Source of the DNA: a bacterium
Lineage (GTDB): Bacteria > JAHJDO01
Direction of reading: 5' to 3'
NCBI GenBank assembly: GCA_030611945.1
Contig: JAUWOV010000014.1
Span: forward strand, 1 to 25,185
DNA length: 25,185 nucleotides
The position numbers and the translations under genes were made by a program. The notes beneath the pieces were generated by a model, which saw only the letters and a program-made list of their open reading frames with translations, had not been told where the DNA came from and made no database searches. This document shows, one piece after another, positions 14,570-21,845 of the stretch. Position 1 is the stretch's first letter. The number at the start of each line of letters is the position of its first letter.

Positions 14570-15503
14570 TTATGCGCATGCAATCCTGGGCATCCATAAT
14601 GGTTCTTTACCCATTTCTGCAAATAGGAGCTTTGTAATAAGCTCTGTTTTAAGCTCAAAATATTCTTTCTTATCCCATAGATTACTGATTTCCTGAGAAT
14701 CTTTTTCAAGATCAAACAATTCTCCATATTCCTGATTATAATACACTGTAATTTTATATCTTTTATCAACATAGGTTTTTACATGAATGGTTGTTGGCTG
14801 ATGTCTGTTTTCAACAATAATATGTTCTCTGATCTTATCCTTTTTACCAAACCAGACGTCTCTTTGGTTTATACCTGCCATTCCTCTGGGAATATCAATT
14901 CCAGCTGTACTCAAAAATGTTGGAGCAAGATCAACAAGGGATTGTAATGAATCGGACTGTTTGCCGGCAGGAACTCTTCCAGGGAAACGTGTAATAAATG
15001 GAAGTTTAATCATATCCTCATAATGAAATGGTCCCTTGGCAATCAGACCATGCTGGCCATAAAAATGACCATGATCTGTAGTGAAAACAACAAGTGTGTT
15101 TTCCGCTAATCCCAATTCTTCCAGCTTATCCAGAATCCTGCAATATAGGATACGCCTCTAAAGATGGGAAATCTTCGGTTCCTGCTAATGGCTGGAAATG
15201 CGCCTTGCCGACCAAGGCTGTTTTATATCCGTTATTTCCAAAAATCACTCCTGCTGTATGTTCGTTCTCAGGAAGCTTGGTACCCAATGACCACGCGCCA
15301 TGCTGACTGGGATATTTACCTGTTATAATGGATGCTCGCGTTGGTGTACAGGTTGGATTCGGACAATACGCGCGGGTAAAGACCGTTCCCTGCTTTGCAA
15401 GCCTGTCAAGATTTGGCGTTTTGACTTCATTATTGGTTATGCCCAGTGTATTCCAATGCTGCTGATCACTGGTAATCAGTAAGATATTTGGTTTTTCATT
15501 CAT
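14570..15503 (-). pseudogene. Sulfatase gene inactivated by internal deletion and frameshift
   Basis: Two adjacent frames encode the two ends of one sulfatase. The N-terminal part (from ATG 15503) has 'NILLITSDQQHWNTLG', the formylglycine motif C52-T-P-T-R56 and 'GKAHFQPL', and ends '…AYPILQD' before a stop near 15127. The other frame begins near 15140 with 'ILDKLEELGLAENTLVVFTTDHG' and runs to the natural-looking end 'GKEPLWMPRIACA'. Together they make about 310 residues, whereas relatives have roughly 450-500. The missing part is the middle of the protein, with several active-site residues. The SD GAGGAGG and an 8-nt overlap with the upstream sulfatase gene show that it was once the last gene of that operon. 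Confidence 0.88.
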
Positions 15504-16842
15504 AAATTTCCTCCTCAGTAACACTTCTTTGTCCTTTATGGTGTATAGGTGCGTTCTTTATGACTGGCTCCGGTTCGCCTGCTGCGATCATTCGCCTTAT
15601 TAAACGCTTTTTCATTCTATCAGCAACCTTTCTATGAGAATCTAATCCTGCAAGATTGTCCAGCTCATACTGGTCAGCCTTTAAGTCATACAGAAAATCC
15701 TCTACGAACTCCCACGACGAAAGATCCTCGATCCCTTTTTCTTTTTTGCGAATGGAGTACTTCCAGCGTTTTGTCCGCACGCACCGACTGAGGTAAGTTT
15801 CAAACATCTCGCTATACACTTCTTCCTGCCAATCTTTAGCAGAATGTCTAATAAGAGGAAGAAACGAGTGCCCCTGCATATCAGCTGGCACAGGAAGCGC
15901 GCATGCGTCAAGCAGAGTGCATGGCAGGTCAATAAGACTTATCATTTCCTGAATACGTCCACCACTTGTAAATCCAGGTCCTTTGAGCGCAAGAGGAATC
16001 CGCATGGACGCATCATGACAACTGCGCTTGTATTCCTTGTTGCGCGTTTTGAAATGACAACCGTGGTCAGTTGCGAAAACAACAATAGTGTTTTTCTCCA
16101 ACCCGAGACTTTTCAGAGCATCAAGTACTCTGCCGAATGCTTCGTCAAGCCGTTTTATCATTCCATAGTATCCGGGAAGATGGCGGGCAGATGAACCGCC
16201 CAATGTCCGTAGATCCGGCGGCATCCAACAGTCCATGTACTTTTCCTCATACCCTGTTGGCGCAGGATAATCATCACGATGATTCTGGTAATGCGGTTCA
16301 AGAAACGAAGTAAACAGGAAAAATGGATTGTCCTTATTGCTGTCAATGAATCGAATTGCTGCATCCGCCACTGCGTCAACACGGTATCCAGGCAATTGGA
16401 CAGGCTCGCCGTCATTGTTATACATGGTCACATTATACGCATCTGAAGTGAATTCCAATACATTAGACCCAAGCCAGTAGTCATATCCGTCACGACGATT
16501 TTTCGGCACAGGATTTTCATGACACATGTGCCACTTTCCGATATAACCTGTATAATATCCTGCCTCTCTGAACCTATGACCAAGTGTAACGCTGCCAACC
16601 GGAAGTTCACCTGCATTACTATGCGTATCATAATTTGAAGCATAGCGACCTGTTTGCAAACAGATGCGGGCAGGAAGACAGACGGGTTGAGGCGTAAACG
16701 CATTGTAACAATGCGTGCCATCCTGAGCCATTCTGTCAAAATTAGGAGTCAGACCCATTGGGTTGCCATGAACCCCTGTTGAATCCCATCTTTGCTGGTC
16801 TGTAAAAAACACGACTACACTCGGTCGTTTTTGATTTGTCAT
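15496..16842 (-). CDS. Cytoplasmic Cys-type sulfatase
   Basis: This 448-residue enzyme hydrolyses a sulfate ester. 'VVVFFTDQQRWDSTG' holds the metal-binding D15/Q16. The formylglycine motif is C55-L-P-A-R59, followed by 'LQTGRY'. 'GKWHM', 'EPHYQNH' and 'VVFATDHGCHFK' carry further active-site residues. There is no signal peptide, so the substrate must be imported. The cysteine would be converted to formylglycine by the linked anaerobic maturase. The frame can start at 16863, but AAGGAGG (16857-16851) is correctly spaced for ATG 16842. Sampled stretches are 48-55% G+C, above the window background. The substrate cannot be read from sequence. Confidence 0.94.
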   Translation of the reverse strand: MTNQKRPSVVVFFTDQQRWDSTGVHGNPMGLTPNFDRMAQDGTHCYNAFTPQPVCLPARICLQTGRYASNYDTHSNAGELPVGSVTLGHRFREAGYYTGYIGKWHMCHENPVPKNRRDGYDYWLGSNVLEFTSDAYNVTMYNNDGEPVQLPGYRVDAVADAAIRFIDSNKDNPFFLFTSFLEPHYQNHRDDYPAPTGYEEKYMDCWMPPDLRTLGGSSARHLPGYYGMIKRLDEAFGRVLDALKSLGLEKNTIVVFATDHGCHFKTRNKEYKRSCHDASMRIPLALKGPGFTSGGRIQEMISLIDLPCTLLDACALPVPADMQGHSFLPLIRHSAKDWQEEVYSEMFETYLSRCVRTKRWKYSIRKKEKGIEDLSSWEFVEDFLYDLKADQYELDNLAGLDSHRKVADRMKKRLIRRMIAAGEPEPVIKNAPIHHKGQRSVTEEEIYE

Positions 16843-16859
16843 GCTAAATTTCCTCCTTT

Positions 16860-17987
16860 TCATGCATGCAATTTTAACAAAGGTTCAATAATTTCCGGGG
16901 CATACCTTCCTGAATGTCGATAGAGACTATGGCTGCCATTTGTCCCACAATATGGGTTCTCATACTCCCATACAATTTCTTTTTCCTTTGTTATCTCAAA
17001 AATACGGCCTTGTCCTCCACTACAGATAAGGATATTACCATTGGGAAGTTGCTGTTGACCGGAAACATATGATGAGTAAAAGTTTTCCGGCGGACTACTC
17101 TTATACTCCCAGATAATTTTCCCAGAAAGCGGATCCATTTCAACGATGCGGGAGTAGCCGCGATTATCCTCCGGATCATGGCACCCATTGTCAAATAAAA
17201 GGATATGACCGTTTCTTAGCATAATCGGATTATGCTGGCCAAGAATCTCTCCCGGTCCCCATGTCCAGACAATCCTTTTGCTCTCTTTATCAATCACGCC
17301 GATGATATTTGCCTCCCTGTAACTGAAGATTATATTTCCTTCCTGAAAGCGAGAATCTTTTTCCCCGCTTTTATTTTTAGATATGGGAAAGCAGTTATTA
17401 CAATGCGCCCAATCACGACTTCTTTCTCCATTGTTGCGGGGAAAGCTTAAGCCCGCTAATTGGTTTAATTCTTCAATATGGTCATTTCCATGCCATTCCC
17501 AGACTATCTCTTTATCAGGCGTTACCTCAATTATATAAGGGGAGAAACAAGCGCGATAATCGGGCCAGATTTCTTCTCTAACTTTAGAATTTATTATCTC
17601 TTCTCTGCATAGGATCAATGTATTTGCATTATTTAATCGGTAAAAATCATGGTCCACTGTGCAGGGATAATACCATATCTCATTTCCTTGCCAATCAAGT
17701 TCATGCACACCGCGGCTTTCTTCTATTGTTCGGTCATGGGTCATATATAACAAATGACCTTCTTTGGTTAATCGTCCAAATTGAATACTGGAATGTTCAA
17801 TTTGCCAGGTATGTACCAGATTCCCTTGCATATCTATGAGGTAAAAATGATCACCTGTGCCCCTGCAGAAAAGGGTATAGCCCCGGTAAGCTTTTCCAGA
17901 ATTATGAATCTTCACACCTCCGGTTCCATTTTGATCCTGAGTTCTTGATTCACTTCTGATAAGCATATTATAAGTTAGAAAATCCAT
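16860..17987 (-). CDS. Arylsulfotransferase (ASST)-like beta-propeller protein
   Basis: The 375-residue protein matches the PQQ-independent arylsulfate sulfotransferase class, which moves sulfate between phenolic or other hydroxyl groups without PAPS. Propeller blades show as repeated 'G.(I/L)V(H/W)(T/E)W' units: 'MQGNLVHTWQI', 'WQGNEIWYY', 'DKEIVWEWHG', 'SKRIVWTWGPG', 'SGKIIWEYKSS' and 'EKEIVWEYENP'. The segment 'GQHNPIMLRNGHILLFDNG' carries the likely catalytic histidine region. There is no signal peptide, unlike classical periplasmic ASST, so it should act in the cytosol with the sulfatase. An SD (AGGAG) lies ahead of ATG 17987. Its exact acceptor is unknown; it could also be a non-catalytic member. 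Confidence 0.8.
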   Translation of the reverse strand: MDFLTYNMLIRSESRTQDQNGTGGVKIHNSGKAYRGYTLFCRGTGDHFYLIDMQGNLVHTWQIEHSSIQFGRLTKEGHLLYMTHDRTIEESRGVHELDWQGNEIWYYPCTVDHDFYRLNNANTLILCREEIINSKVREEIWPDYRACFSPYIIEVTPDKEIVWEWHGNDHIEELNQLAGLSFPRNNGERSRDWAHCNNCFPISKNKSGEKDSRFQEGNIIFSYREANIIGVIDKESKRIVWTWGPGEILGQHNPIMLRNGHILLFDNGCHDPEDNRGYSRIVEMDPLSGKIIWEYKSSPPENFYSSYVSGQQQLPNGNILICSGGQGRIFEITKEKEIVWEYENPYCGTNGSHSLYRHSGRYAPEIIEPLLKLHA

Positions 17988-17998
17988 ATCCTCTTCTC

Positions 17999-19051
17999 CT
18001 ATTTTTTAATCAAGGTAGAACCTCTTACGACTAACTTTACCGGGAAAATTGTTTTTCTTGCCGGGCTTGAATCATCCTTAATCCGCTCTATTAAGCGGTT
18101 CACCGCAGCAACTCCCATTTCCTTCCTTGGGATAGAGATTGTGGTCAAGGGAGGCTCAAGATAGGTGCCCATCTCGTCTCCATTGAATCCGATAACAGAT
18201 ATGTCCTCTGGGACATTTAGCTCCAGGGCTCTTGCTGCCTTCATTATCCCTGCGGCAATGGAATCGCTATAGGCAAATATAGCCGTGGGAATTTTTGCCG
18301 ATTTCAATATCTCCTCTGTCCTTAATCTTCCCCCCTCTATGTCTGCTCCTTCCTTTACTATTTCCCGGTCAAACGCTATTTCGTTTTTTATCAGGGCCTC
18401 TCTGTATCCATCTATCCTTTCCCTAATATTGGGAAGAGGCATGGAGGATGTCCTTCCGATGAAGCCAATCCTTTTATGACCCAGTTGAATCAAATAATTT
18501 GTTGCCCGGTAAGCCCCTGAAACTTTATCTATGGTGATGCAATCGGTATCATCACCGTAGAAGGCATCAACAGAAATCATCAGAAGCCCTCTGCCCTTTA
18601 GAAAATCATAAAGTTTATTTTGGATTCTGCCTGCAATTATTAAACCGTCTACTTGATTAAAGAACGCTGGCAATGAAGCTCTATTCTCCAATTGCCCCTC
18701 AGTATAGGAAAAGAGGAGATGGTAATTTTGATTGGTTATCTCATTCTCCATTGCTTCCATGATTTTGGCATAATAGGGGTTGGAGAATTTGTTGAAGGAA
18801 CCAAAGATGAGGCAACCAATATTACCGGTCTTAGTAACCAGCCCTGTCTTTTTCTCTCTGAGTTTTCGCGCTGTCTCATTGGGAACATAGCCGAGTTCAT
18901 CAATAGCTCTTTTAACTCTTTCCCGGATTTTTTCGCTTACATAGGGTTTGTTGTTAATCACATTGGAGACGCTCATCACCGCTACCTTAGCATGGGCAGC
19001 CACATCCTTAATGGTTATAGCCATTTTTGTATCGTTATTTGTATCGCTCAT
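17999..19051 (-). CDS. LacI-family transcriptional regulator
   Basis: From ATG 19051 the protein has 350 residues. It has a DNA-binding headpiece ('ITIKDVAAHAKVAVMSVSNVIN', about 12-33), hinge region '…LGYVPNETARKLREKK', and a periplasmic-binding-like effector domain ('IGCLIFGSFNKFSNPYYAKIM', 'GHKRIGFIG', 'TAIFAYSDSIAAGIMKA', 'DISVIGFNGDEMG', 'PPLTTISIPRKEMG'). It probably represses the adjoining sulfatase/ASST genes until a sugar ligand appears. GTG 19066 also opens the frame but lies inside the -10 box. ATG 19051 falls at the predicted transcription start, so the mRNA may be leaderless; ATG 19024 is the alternative. The ASST gene follows after 11 nt. Confidence 0.92.
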   Translation of the reverse strand: MSDTNNDTKMAITIKDVAAHAKVAVMSVSNVINNKPYVSEKIRERVKRAIDELGYVPNETARKLREKKTGLVTKTGNIGCLIFGSFNKFSNPYYAKIMEAMENEITNQNYHLLFSYTEGQLENRASLPAFFNQVDGLIIAGRIQNKLYDFLKGRGLLMISVDAFYGDDTDCITIDKVSGAYRATNYLIQLGHKRIGFIGRTSSMPLPNIRERIDGYREALIKNEIAFDREIVKEGADIEGGRLRTEEILKSAKIPTAIFAYSDSIAAGIMKAARALELNVPEDISVIGFNGDEMGTYLEPPLTTISIPRKEMGVAAVNRLIERIKDDSSPARKTIFPVKLVVRGSTLIKK

Positions 19052-19057
19052 ATTTGC

Positions 19058-19085
19058 ATTATACACTAATTGTTTTTTCTGTCAA
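19058..19085 (-). promoter_or_regulatory. Consensus promoter of the LacI/ASST/sulfatase operon
   Basis: On the minus strand, perfect TTGACA (19085-19080) and perfect TATAAT (19063-19058) are separated by 16 nt. The -35 box begins 1 nt after the maturase stop codon. The predicted transcription start is at or next to the ATG at 19051. CGATACAAA occurs twice in the first 30 nt of the gene and might be a regulator site; I see no clear LacI-type palindrome. Confidence 0.8.
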
Positions 19086-19086
19086 A

Positions 19087-20217
19087 TCAAAGCATTTGTT
19101 TGTTTCCTCTTTCTCGTTTTATTGATGATGCAATCTTCTTAAGCTCAGGAAGAACGTGATTGAAAAGCTGCTTCCATCCCTTGCATAACCAGCTCAAATC
19201 TTTCGAATTATCTCTTTTATAAAGACGGTGCTTTAAGCAATCACCAGAGCAGTATTTAAGATATTCACACCTGTCACACCCCTTATTCCAAAGAGCTTTC
19301 TTTTTGCCGAATTCTATGTATTTCGGAGAAGTTTGAAGTTCTTCCCATGAATCATTCATTATGTTTCCAAGTTTTTTCTTGGATTCAACAAAGAAATCAC
19401 ACGGGTATATATCTCCGTTATGTTCAACAACAAAATACTGACAGCAGTTATCTCCCATACGACAGACATTATATACACCGTCTACAATCAATGTGAGAAT
19501 AGAATCAAACAGGCGCACAGAGACTTTTCTCATATCCCTTTTGATCCATTCATCAAAGATTCCACACAGAAAATCACCCCATTCCTCTCCACTAATTGAA
19601 AAAGGCATGGGGTGTCCCTTATTGTCAAACTCTACACATGGAATGTATTGATGATAGAAAAATCCCATATCACAGAGAAAACGGTAAACTTCCTTAGCTT
19701 TTTTTACATTTGCTGAAGTAACGAGAGTCAGAATGTTAAACTCAACATTGTTCTGTTTTAGATGCTTTATGCCTCTTAAAACATCCGCATATGATCCATG
19801 TCCGTTAGCAGTAATTCTGTATCGGTTATGAATATTCTCAGGTCCGTCAAGACTAACTCCCACTAAAAATTTGTATTTCGCAAGGTGCTTGGCAAATTCC
19901 CTGTCAATTAGTGTGGCGTTCGTCTGAAGTCCGTTTGCGACCAAAGCGCCATTCTTACCATATTTCTGCTGAAGTTCAGTCGCTCTGCGAAAAAAATCAA
20001 CTCCCATAAGTGTCGGCTCGCCACCCTGCCAGCCAAAAGCATACTGCTTCTGCTCTGTTTTCATATAGCTGGAAATCATTTTGGCAAGTACCTTATCAGG
20101 CATACGGTGACATTTGGTTTCAGGATAGAGAGCGCTTCTATCCAGATAAAAACAGTATGCACAATGAAGATTACAGTCAGCTGATGCAGGTTTTATTAAA
20201 AGAGAAAATTGTTTCAT
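19087..20217 (-). CDS. Anaerobic sulfatase-maturating enzyme (radical SAM, SPASM)
   Basis: The enzyme oxidises the active-site Cys (or Ser) of sulfatases to formylglycine under anaerobic conditions, in the cytosol. The 376 residues open with 'KPASADCNLHCAYCFY'; the radical-SAM cluster cysteines are C15, C19 and C22. 'FGWQGGEPTLMG' and 'VGVSLDGP' follow. The C-terminal SPASM domain is cysteine-rich: 'NCCQYFVVEHNGDIYPCDFF', 'CDRCEYLKYCSGDC', then '…LCKGW'. Length is typical (about 370-400). It sits directly upstream of the regulator-ASST-sulfatase set whose sulfatases carry the C-x-P-x-R substrate motif. ATG 20217 has no SD and lies 7 nt after a predicted -10 box. Confidence 0.94.
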   Translation of the reverse strand: MKQFSLLIKPASADCNLHCAYCFYLDRSALYPETKCHRMPDKVLAKMISSYMKTEQKQYAFGWQGGEPTLMGVDFFRRATELQQKYGKNGALVANGLQTNATLIDREFAKHLAKYKFLVGVSLDGPENIHNRYRITANGHGSYADVLRGIKHLKQNNVEFNILTLVTSANVKKAKEVYRFLCDMGFFYHQYIPCVEFDNKGHPMPFSISGEEWGDFLCGIFDEWIKRDMRKVSVRLFDSILTLIVDGVYNVCRMGDNCCQYFVVEHNGDIYPCDFFVESKKKLGNIMNDSWEELQTSPKYIEFGKKKALWNKGCDRCEYLKYCSGDCLKHRLYKRDNSKDLSWLCKGWKQLFNHVLPELKKIASSIKRERGNKQML

Positions 20218-20224
20218 TTTATTT

Positions 20225-20233
20225 AATATATCA
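20225..20233 (-). promoter_or_regulatory. Extended -10 promoter element of the maturase gene
   Basis: The minus strand reads TGATATATT (20233-20225), an extended -10 whose 11-base context TATGATATATT is identical to that upstream of the gene at 933. Seven bases follow before ATG 20217. The -35 region (about ATTCAA) is poor, as is common with an extended -10. The predicted mRNA has almost no leader. Confidence 0.5.
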
Positions 20234-20279
20234 TATTTTTTTGTATTTGAATGGAAATGTTGAGAAGGATAATAAGAAG

Positions 20280-20648
20280 CTAAAGGTTTTTCAATAAATT
20301 ATCAATTTTTTGCGGGAATTTTAATGACTTAAGATAAATTCTGTCAGCTAATTCTTCACTATAACAGTGTGCGATAAGATTTCTATTATCTAAAAACTCA
20401 AACCAGCTTTCAACATTATCAATTAGTTCTAATCTGCCCCCTTCGCGGATACAATTTTTGGGACTTTTGCAATCAAACCCCTGATCTCTGACATACTCTT
20501 GAATTGTCTTCCATGCGAGCTCAAAAGTAAACTCAAATCTTTGAATAGTAGCATCTTTATTCATTGAGGTTGGATCTGCTTTAATTGCCTCTTTTAATCT
20601 TTGACCAGCCTTTTCAAGAGATTTAATTAAACTTTCTAATTTGCTCAT
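20280..20648 (-). CDS. HEPN-domain toxin-like protein (HI0074/HepT type)
   Basis: The 122 residues match the family called nucleotidyltransferase substrate-binding protein (HI0074 type), a HEPN four-helix protein. Recognisable are 'IQRFEFTFELAWKTIQEYV' and 'SPKNCIREGGRLELI'. The catalytic HEPN motif is in 'RNLIAHCY', an exact R-x4-H-x-Y pattern. In studied HepT/MntA pairs this motif is the RNase site and its tyrosine is AMPylated by the partner to switch it off. The ATG overlaps the stop of the partner gene by 4 nt. Confidence 0.88.
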   Translation of the reverse strand: MSKLESLIKSLEKAGQRLKEAIKADPTSMNKDATIQRFEFTFELAWKTIQEYVRDQGFDCKSPKNCIREGGRLELIDNVESWFEFLDNRNLIAHCYSEELADRIYLKSLKFPQKIDNLLKNL

Positions 20649-20941
20649 AATTTTTTAATTTTTGATAAAGCCACTTTTTTGAAGTTGGCAGGCACTAAAG
20701 AAAAATCTACTATCTCAACTTTATACGGTAAATCAGATTCTTCTAATGCCTCTTCAATCAAAATTTTAATCTTTGCAGGTAAAGGGTAACTGCCCAAAAC
20801 CCCTATATCGTAATCACTATATTTTTTAGCTTTGCCAGTAGCCCTTGAACCGAAAATAAAAAACTGATACTCTTTGACATCCAAAAATTGAAGGATAATA
20901 TTTTTTATCTTATTTTCCTGATTATCTGAAACCTTCCTCAT
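20645..20941 (-). CDS. MNT-type minimal nucleotidyltransferase (MntA-like antitoxin)
   Basis: The 98-residue protein has the polymerase-beta-type signature 'FGSRATGKAKKYSDYDIGV', an exact G-S-x10-D-x-D. The third acidic residue is probably in 'YKVEIVDF'. As MntA it would AMPylate and silence the HEPN partner encoded next. It is the first gene of the pair, with a good promoter immediately upstream and no SD. Such modules serve in phage defence or plasmid/locus stabilisation; here it sits between two catabolic regions. Confidence 0.88.
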   Translation of the reverse strand: MRKVSDNQENKIKNIILQFLDVKEYQFFIFGSRATGKAKKYSDYDIGVLGSYPLPAKIKILIEEALEESDLPYKVEIVDFSLVPANFKKVALSKIKKL

Positions 20942-20948
20942 ATAATTT

Positions 20949-20977
20949 ATCTTAATAGTTTAAAAACCAAAAGTCAA
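20949..20977 (-). promoter_or_regulatory. Promoter of the HEPN/MNT pair, probably leaderless
   Basis: On the minus strand, TTGACT (20977-20972), a 17-nt spacer and TAAGAT (20954-20949) are followed by 7 nt and the ATG at 20941. The predicted transcription start coincides with the start codon, and no SD is present. Confidence 0.6.
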
Positions 20978-21022
20978 TGAAGACATGTTGCTTTTTTGGA
21001 AATGGAAAAGGAATTGTTTTGC

Positions 21023-21051
21023 TTGACAATCAAAAATGAGCATGCTATCAT
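21023..21051 (+). promoter_or_regulatory. Promoter and candidate DeoR operator of the polyol operon
   Basis: TTGACA (21023-21028), a 17-nt spacer and TATCAT (21046-21051) form a strong promoter about 25 nt upstream of an SD-led start. The motif TGAGCA occurs three times: inside the spacer (about 21037), near 21070 and near 21080. The first lies in the palindrome AGCATGCT. Such iterated sites over a promoter are typical of DeoR autoregulation. Positions of the last two may be off by one. Confidence 0.6.
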
Positions 21052-21083
21052 CCATAATCAAGCAAGTATGAGCAGGAGTGAGC

Positions 21084-21845
21084 ATGTTTACGCAGGAAAG
21101 ACAAGAAAAGATAAAAGAAATTTTACATAACAAAAAGAGTGTATCTGTTCCGGAGCTGAGTGGACAGCTTGATGTGTCGGAATCAACAATAAGAAGAGAC
21201 CTGCATATCCTGGAACAAAACAGGTTAATTTACAGGACGCATGGCGGAGCGATTAATATAGATTCCGTGCGTTTTGAACCTTCTCTCTCAGAAAAAGAAA
21301 TTCAGTTCAGGGATGAGAAATTAAGAGTAGCAAAACAGGCAGTTCAAATGATACAGGAAGGAGATACGATTGCGCTGGATGGCGGGACTACAACCCTTGA
21401 AATAGCGAGAAATTTATTGAATATGGCGAATCTGACTGTTGTTACAAACTCAGTAAAGATAATTGCTGAGCTGGCAAATTTGCCGGATGTTAATGTTGTT
21501 GTAACAGGTGGGAATCTGCGCAGAATGAACATGACACTTGTAGGACCTATCTCAAATCAGACACTGGAAAATTTACATATTGATAAGTTGTTTACAGGCA
21601 CAATCGGTCTCACATATGAAGAAGGACTCACAACGACAGATGTCATTGAGGCAGAAACAAAGAGGGCTATGATTAAAAAGGCAAAAGAGGTAATTGTTGT
21701 TGCAGATTATAGTAAGATTGGCAAATTGGCGTTTGCAAATGTAGCTCCTATAGATAGTATTGACAAATTGATTACAAACACTGGTGTTTCTAAAAGGTTA
21801 GTAAAGAAGCTCCAAAAGAAAGGGATCGGGGTTATCACTGTATGA
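21084..21845 (+). CDS. DeoR-family transcriptional regulator
   Basis: This is a 253-residue repressor of sugar-phosphate genes. The N-terminal winged helix is 'SVSVPELSGQLDVSESTIRRDLHILEQNRLIYRTHGGA', with the family signature IRRDL. The C-terminal phosphosugar-binding domain has 'DGGTTTLEIARNL', 'VVTNSVKI', 'VVVTGGNLRRMNMTLVGP' and 'VVADYSKIGKLAF'. GTG about 21078 opens the frame, but AGGAG is spaced 5-6 nt before ATG 21084, which I use. The stop overlaps the mtlD start by 4 nt, so it probably controls this operon in response to a hexitol or sugar phosphate. Confidence 0.93.
   Translation: MFTQERQEKIKEILHNKKSVSVPELSGQLDVSESTIRRDLHILEQNRLIYRTHGGAINIDSVRFEPSLSEKEIQFRDEKLRVAKQAVQMIQEGDTIALDGGTTTLEIARNLLNMANLTVVTNSVKIIAELANLPDVNVVVTGGNLRRMNMTLVGPISNQTLENLHIDKLFTGTIGLTYEEGLTTTDVIEAETKRAMIKKAKEVIVVADYSKIGKLAFANVAPIDSIDKLITNTGVSKRLVKKLQKKGIGVITV

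Noticed and set aside
16158-16739. Overlapping minus-strand frames inside the intact sulfatase gene, which might suggest a frameshift
   Set aside because: The main frame is continuous for 448 codons and carries all sulfatase motifs.
19030-19100. Palindromic LacI operator at the LacI promoter
   Set aside because: I found only a direct repeat (CGATACAAA twice), no symmetrical site with a central CG.
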